Shown here: positions 5,408-5,575 of the stretch, piece by piece
How the letters are laid out: each line of letters starts with the position of its first letter
Numbering within the stretch: the stretch's first letter is position 1
NCBI GenBank assembly: GCA_910585855.1
Contig: CAJUGZ010000281.1
Span: 1-5,575, forward strand
Reading direction: 5' to 3'
DNA from: an uncultured Lachnospiraceae bacterium
GTDB taxonomy: Bacteria > Bacillota_A > Clostridia > Lachnospirales > Lachnospiraceae
Length of the DNA stretch: 5,575 nt
Notes under the pieces: generated by a model
What the model was told of the DNA's origin: nothing
The model's database searches: none
The model's input: the letters and a program-made list of their open reading frames with translations, nothing else
Position numbers and translations under genes: made by a program

Positions 5408-5575
5408 TCAGGATAAACTTATAAACTAAAATTTTTATAAAATTACCTATTTCCATGATAATTTCAAAATGAGGATAGAATGATGCCGGAAAAGATTGGC
5501 TTTCACAGGACGCAAGAGGAGGTTTGCTCCTGTCCTTTGCCTGCTCCGCTCCAAACGGTAAGAAAGTCTAAGGCT
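5408..5575 (-). repeat. Right arm of long inverted repeat bracketing the metal genes
   Basis: This is the inverted partner of 166-301. The outer block 5486-5575 matches 166-255 at 81 of 90 bases and runs off the window while still matching. The inner block 5408-5440 matches 269-301 with one mismatch. The spacer between blocks is 45 bp here against 13 bp on the left, so the two copies differ by an insertion or deletion. It lies 18 bp upstream of the -35 box of the CobW-type unit. Confidence 0.85.
5480..5575 (+). CDS. Doubtful outward-facing partial open frame in right repeat
   Basis: From ATGs at 5480 and 5483 a frame stays open for 32 codons to the window edge, beginning MMPEKIGFHRTQEEVCSCPL, with GAGG 5 bases upstream. 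It parallels the minus-strand frame in the left arm. No family is recognised. The mostly amino-acid-changing differences between the two copies weaken the case for a real protein. Confidence 0.15.
   Translation, partial: MMPEKIGFHRTQEEVCSCPLPAPLQTVRKSKA

Noticed and set aside
5283..5456. 58-codon N-terminal extension of the CxCC GTPase
   Set aside because: The extension crosses the predicted promoter and the repeat arm, shows no family similarity, and a good ribosome binding site sits before the internal ATG at 5282 where the conserved domain begins.

Overview
The window looks like a low-G+C Firmicute, most likely a gut Clostridia/Lachnospiraceae-type chromosome. The evidence is AT-rich genes with strong GGAGG-type ribosome binding sites, sigma-70 promoters with extended -10 elements, a P1B-2 metal ATPase whose metal-binding domain is a separate gene, and a clostridial-style pair of CobW-like GTPases. 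The taxonomic call is inference from protein style, not from a marker gene.

All five well-supported genes lie on the minus strand and form two back-to-back metal-homeostasis units. Reading right to left, unit 1 starts at an extended -10 promoter (5362-5390). It encodes a COG0523/CobW GTPase with a CxCC motif and a long His-rich linker (4200-5282), then a second, divergent CobW-like GTPase that lacks CxCC and carries a C-terminal domain resembling DUF1980/TIGR03943 (3174-4130). It ends at a clear intrinsic terminator (3104-3139). Unit 2 starts about 60 bp further on at a promoter with a perfect TTGACA -35 box (3021-3048). A palindromic ArsR/SmtB-type operator (2997-3016) overlaps its expected start point. 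Unit 2 encodes an ArsR/SmtB-family metal sensor (2615-2980), a stand-alone 72-aa HMA metal-binding protein (2357-2575) and a Zn/Cd/Pb-type P1B-2 ATPase (285-2213). A hairpin (2242-2291) sits between the last two.

Functionally, unit 2 reads as metal-induced efflux: the sensor releases its operator when Zn/Cd/Pb rises, the HMA protein may deliver or sense metal, and the ATPase exports it. Unit 1 reads as metal storage, chaperoning or allocation. COG0523 proteins are often zinc-linked, but no Zur box was recognised here.

The outer edges (about 1-301 and 5408-5575) differ. They have a higher G+C (about 50% in the first 240 bases), and they carry two arms of the same sequence in inverted orientation: 90 bp at 81/90 identity plus an inner 33 bp with one mismatch. 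The five-gene cassette is therefore bracketed by long imperfect inverted repeats. The left arm supplies the last codons and the stop codon of the ATPase gene. No transposase or integrase is visible. Each arm contains an outward-facing open frame running off the window, but the substitution pattern between the arms does not look protein-coding. The bracketed layout, the unusual second GTPase and the two-site sensor are the points most worth a second look.
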